Of a stretch of DNA of 7,396 bases, positions 5,354 to 7,396 are shown in pieces; the stretch's first letter is position 1, and each line of letters starts with the position of its first letter. Made by a program: the position numbers and the translations under genes. The notes beneath the pieces were generated by a model. The model was not told the origin of the DNA and made no database searches. It saw nothing but the letters and a program-made list of their open reading frames with translations. Source of the stretch: Chthoniobacterales bacterium (GTDB taxonomy: Bacteria; Verrucomicrobiota; Verrucomicrobiia; Chthoniobacterales; JACTMZ01); contig JAFMJK010000104.1 of the NCBI GenBank assembly GCA_017853515.1, positions 1 through 7,396 on the forward strand, given 5' to 3'.

Positions 5354-6199
5354 ATGGGAATTTTCCAGAAGCCGGCGCTGAAGATCCGTTCGCGCGGCAA
5401 GAGCAATGTTCCGGAGGGCCTTTGGACCAAATGCCCGGGCTGCGGGGAGGTGGTGACCAAGGCCGAGTTCGAGCAGAACCTCCAGGTGTGTCCGAAGTGC
5501 GAGCACCACCTAACGCTGGGCGCGCGCGAGCGCATCGAGAGCCTTGCCGATCCGGGAACCTTCAAAGAACACGATGCCGGGATGCTGTCGGTCGACTCCC
5601 TCAAGTTTCGCGGGGTCGCGACCTACAAGGAGCGCCTCGAGACTTACCGGAAAAAGACCGGGCTCAAGGACGCCGTCATCACCGGCGAATGCAAAATCGA
5701 CGGACGCGACACGGGCATCGCCGTTATGGATTTCAATTTCATTGCCGCGACGATGGGCTCGGTCGTCGGCGAAAAAATCACCCGCATCATCGAGCACAGC
5801 ACGAAAAAGAAGCGCCCTGTCATCATCATTTCCGCTTCCGGGGGCGCCCGCATGTATGAGGGCATGCTCAGCCTCATGCAAATGGCCAAGACGAGCGGCG
5901 CGCTGGCGCGGCATGCCGAAGCCCGTCTGGCCTACATCTCGGTGCTGACCAATCCGACGACCGCCGGCGTCATGGCCAGCTACGCCTCGCTGGGCGACAT
6001 CATCATCGCCGAACCCAAATGCATGATCGGCTTCGCCGGCCCGCGCGTCATCCGCGAGACCACGCACCAGGAGCTGCCCAAGGGATTCCAAACCGCCGAG
6101 TTCCTGCAGGATCACGGCCTGGTCGACATGATCGTGCCGCGCCGCAGCATGCGCGCCGTGCTCTCGCAGTTGCTCGACTTCTTCGGCCGCGGCAAGTGA
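5354..6199 (+). CDS. accD: Acetyl-CoA carboxylase carboxyltransferase subunit beta
   Basis: AccD pairs with AccA to form the carboxyltransferase that moves the carboxyl group from biotin on AccB to acetyl-CoA, making malonyl-CoA for fatty acid synthesis in the cytoplasm. The protein has 281 residues, a normal length. The zinc ribbon is complete: C27-x2-C30 and C46-x2-C49. The crotonase-type core includes VVGEKITR (137-144), the oxyanion-hole loop SASGGARMYEG (160-170), SLGDIIIAEPK (212-222), IGFAGPRVI (225-233) and the QTAEFLQDHGLVDMI block (246-260). One departure is PTTAGVMASYA (201-211), where E. coli AccD has a GG pair; here the first glycine is Ala204. The ATG at 5354 has only a weak, close purine stretch (AAAGAG). 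Its last codons overlap the folC start in a GTGA arrangement, suggesting coupled translation. accA is not in the window. Confidence 0.97.
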   Translation: MGIFQKPALKIRSRGKSNVPEGLWTKCPGCGEVVTKAEFEQNLQVCPKCEHHLTLGARERIESLADPGTFKEHDAGMLSVDSLKFRGVATYKERLETYRKKTGLKDAVITGECKIDGRDTGIAVMDFNFIAATMGSVVGEKITRIIEHSTKKKRPVIIISASGGARMYEGMLSLMQMAKTSGALARHAEARLAYISVLTNPTTAGVMASYASLGDIIIAEPKCMIGFAGPRVIRETTHQELPKGFQTAEFLQDHGLVDMIVPRRSMRAVLSQLLDFFGRGK

Positions 6200-7396
6200 G
6201 CTATCGCGAGGCGCTCGCGTGGCTTTACGCCGCGCAGACCTTCGGCATCAAGCTGGGGCTCGAGAATACCCGGCGCCTCATGGCCGCGGCGGGCAATCCG
6301 CACGAGCGCCTGAAATTCATCCACGTCGCCGGCACCAATGGCAAAGGCAGCGTTTGCGCCATGATCGACGCTGTCTTGCGCGAGGGAGGCATGCGTTGCG
6401 GTATTTTCACTTCGCCGCACCTGGTCGAATTCCGCGAGCGTATCCGCGTTGATGGGGCCGAAATTCCCGAAGAGGAAACCGCCGAAGGTGTGACCTTGCT
6501 GCGCAACGCCGCTGCCGGATGGGACCACCAACCTACTTTTTTCGAAATCACCGCGGCGTTGGCGGCATGGTGGTTCGACCGTGCCGGCGCGGAAATCGTC
6601 GTCTGGGAAACCGGCATGGGCGGACGACTCGATGCGACCAACGTTGTCACCCCGCTCGTCTCGGTCATCACCCCGATCGGTCTCGATCACCAAATGTGGC
6701 TCGGTCATTCGATTTCCGACATCGCCGGCGAAAAAGCGGGAATCATCAAGAGAGGTGTGCCCGTCGTCGTCGCTCCGCAAAAAGAAGAGGCCTTGGCTGT
6801 CCTCAAAGCCAAAGCAAAAGAACAAGGCTCAGCCTTCATCGAAGTGGCCGCCCCCTGCGATGGGCCAGTCGGTTTGCCCGGTGTCCACCAGAAATGGAAC
6901 GCCGCGACCGCGCTTGCCGCGCTCGACGCCGCAAATCTGGTTGCGGACAAATCCGTGCGCGAACGCGGTCTCGCCGCCGTGCGGTGGCCGGCGCGCTTCC
7001 AGCGCCTCGGGGAAAATCTCGTTATCGACGGAGCACACAATGTCCCCGCCGCCGAATCCTTGGTCGCGACATGGCGCGAGGTTTTCGGCGCGCGAAAAGC
7101 GAGGTTGGTTTTCGGCGCGCTTCGCGACAAAAACCCGGCGGAGATTTTGTCGGTTTTGCGCGCCATCGCCGACGAAATCGTCTTGGTTCCCGTGAATAGT
7201 GATCGCACGGCAACGAGCGTCGAAATGCGGTGCGCCTCGGAACGCTGCGGCTTCACGTCCATCGAGGAAAGCAGTCTGGCCGATGCTCTTTCGTCGGGTG
7301 AAGACCAGCCGACGCTCGTGACGGGATCTCTGTTTTTGGCGGGCGAGGCGCTGGCTTTGCTCGAGGGCAAAGACAAACCGGCACGAACGTTGCAGT
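6196..7396 (+). CDS. folC: Folylpolyglutamate synthase / dihydrofolate synthase, 3'-truncated by window edge
   Basis: FolC adds glutamate to folates by ATP-driven formation of an acyl phosphate; many bacterial enzymes also make dihydrofolate from dihydropteroate. Exactly 400 residues are visible and the frame is open at the end, so perhaps only 10-40 are missing. Motifs in order are the P-loop HVAGTNGKGSV (43-53), TSPHLVEFRERI (72-83), FFEITAALA (115-123), WETGMGGRLDATN (137-149), SVITPIGLDH (156-165), IAGEKAGIIK (176-185), GVHQKWNAATALAAL (229-243) and DGAHN (278-282). S73, E138 and H165 correspond to metal-binding residues, and K180 to the usually carbamylated lysine. TGSLFLAGEAL (376-386) is the typical C-terminal motif. 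Start is GTG at 6196, sharing GTGA with the accD stop; there is no Shine-Dalgarno. The stretch between the lysine motif and GVHQ looks shorter than in many relatives. Whether the enzyme is bifunctional cannot be decided from motifs. Confidence 0.95.
   Translation, partial: MSYREALAWLYAAQTFGIKLGLENTRRLMAAAGNPHERLKFIHVAGTNGKGSVCAMIDAVLREGGMRCGIFTSPHLVEFRERIRVDGAEIPEEETAEGVTLLRNAAAGWDHQPTFFEITAALAAWWFDRAGAEIVVWETGMGGRLDATNVVTPLVSVITPIGLDHQMWLGHSISDIAGEKAGIIKRGVPVVVAPQKEEALAVLKAKAKEQGSAFIEVAAPCDGPVGLPGVHQKWNAATALAALDAANLVADKSVRERGLAAVRWPARFQRLGENLVIDGAHNVPAAESLVATWREVFGARKARLVFGALRDKNPAEILSVLRAIADEIVLVPVNSDRTATSVEMRCASERCGFTSIEESSLADALSSGEDQPTLVTGSLFLAGEALALLEGKDKPARTLQ

Noticed and set aside
7081..7120. 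Two direct copies of GTTTTCGGCGCGC, at 7081-7093 and 7108-7120.
   Set aside because: They are 27 bp apart and in frame, encoding VFGA twice within conserved FolC sequence; this is most simply coding coincidence and not an attachment site or repeat element.
1..7396. Search for CRISPR arrays, tRNAs, insertion sequences, phage genes, toxin-antitoxin or defence modules.
   Set aside because: No regularly spaced repeats, cloverleaf, transposase or recombinase motif, or terminal inverted repeats were seen; nearly all the sequence is explained by eight genes and one SRP RNA.

Overview
The window is G+C-rich and densely coded. It looks like ordinary chromosome from a Gram-negative bacterium rather than a mobile island. 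A family-9 glycosyltransferase of the LPS heptosyltransferase type, a predicted lipoprotein and a secreted thioredoxin point to an outer-membrane-bearing envelope. The style of the small lipoprotein and coiled-coil protein, and AccD reading NPTTAGVMASYA, suggest Verrucomicrobiota or a related PVC lineage. That is inference from resemblance, not proof.

Layout. (1) Positions 2-436, plus strand: the 3' part of a SET-domain protein lysine methyltransferase with its post-SET cysteines. (2) Positions 409-3414, minus strand: a tight four-gene unit, read from right to left. It encodes a membrane-anchored coiled-coil protein, a 63-residue putative lipoprotein, a GT9 glycosyltransferase and a secreted TlpA/ResA-like thioredoxin. 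Its last gene runs tail-to-tail into the SET gene with a 28-bp overlap. (3) Positions 3415-3721: the only sizeable non-protein region. It is a divergent intergenic stretch with weak candidate promoters in both directions and a clear small (4.5S-type) SRP RNA gene on the plus strand at about 3556-3651. (4) Positions 3722-7396, plus strand: a second tight unit of a CPBP-family intramembrane protease, a ComF-like phosphoribosyltransferase, accD and folC. The last runs off the window end. The junctions are a 35-bp overlap, an 8-bp gap and a 4-bp GTGA overlap.

How it fits together. The minus unit looks devoted to the cell envelope: glycan transfer, periplasmic thiol redox, a lipoprotein and an envelope coiled-coil protein. 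Which process it serves cannot be read from the sequence. The plus unit is a housekeeping series: protein targeting (SRP RNA), membrane proteolysis, a ComF protein, the first committed step of fatty acid synthesis (AccD) and folate polyglutamylation (FolC). Most start codons lack a clear Shine-Dalgarno sequence, and several genes overlap or abut, which is compatible with translational coupling.

I found no CRISPR array, transposon, prophage gene, tRNA, rRNA or obvious new defence system. The least explained items are the coiled-coil/lipoprotein pair and the bacterial SET protein.
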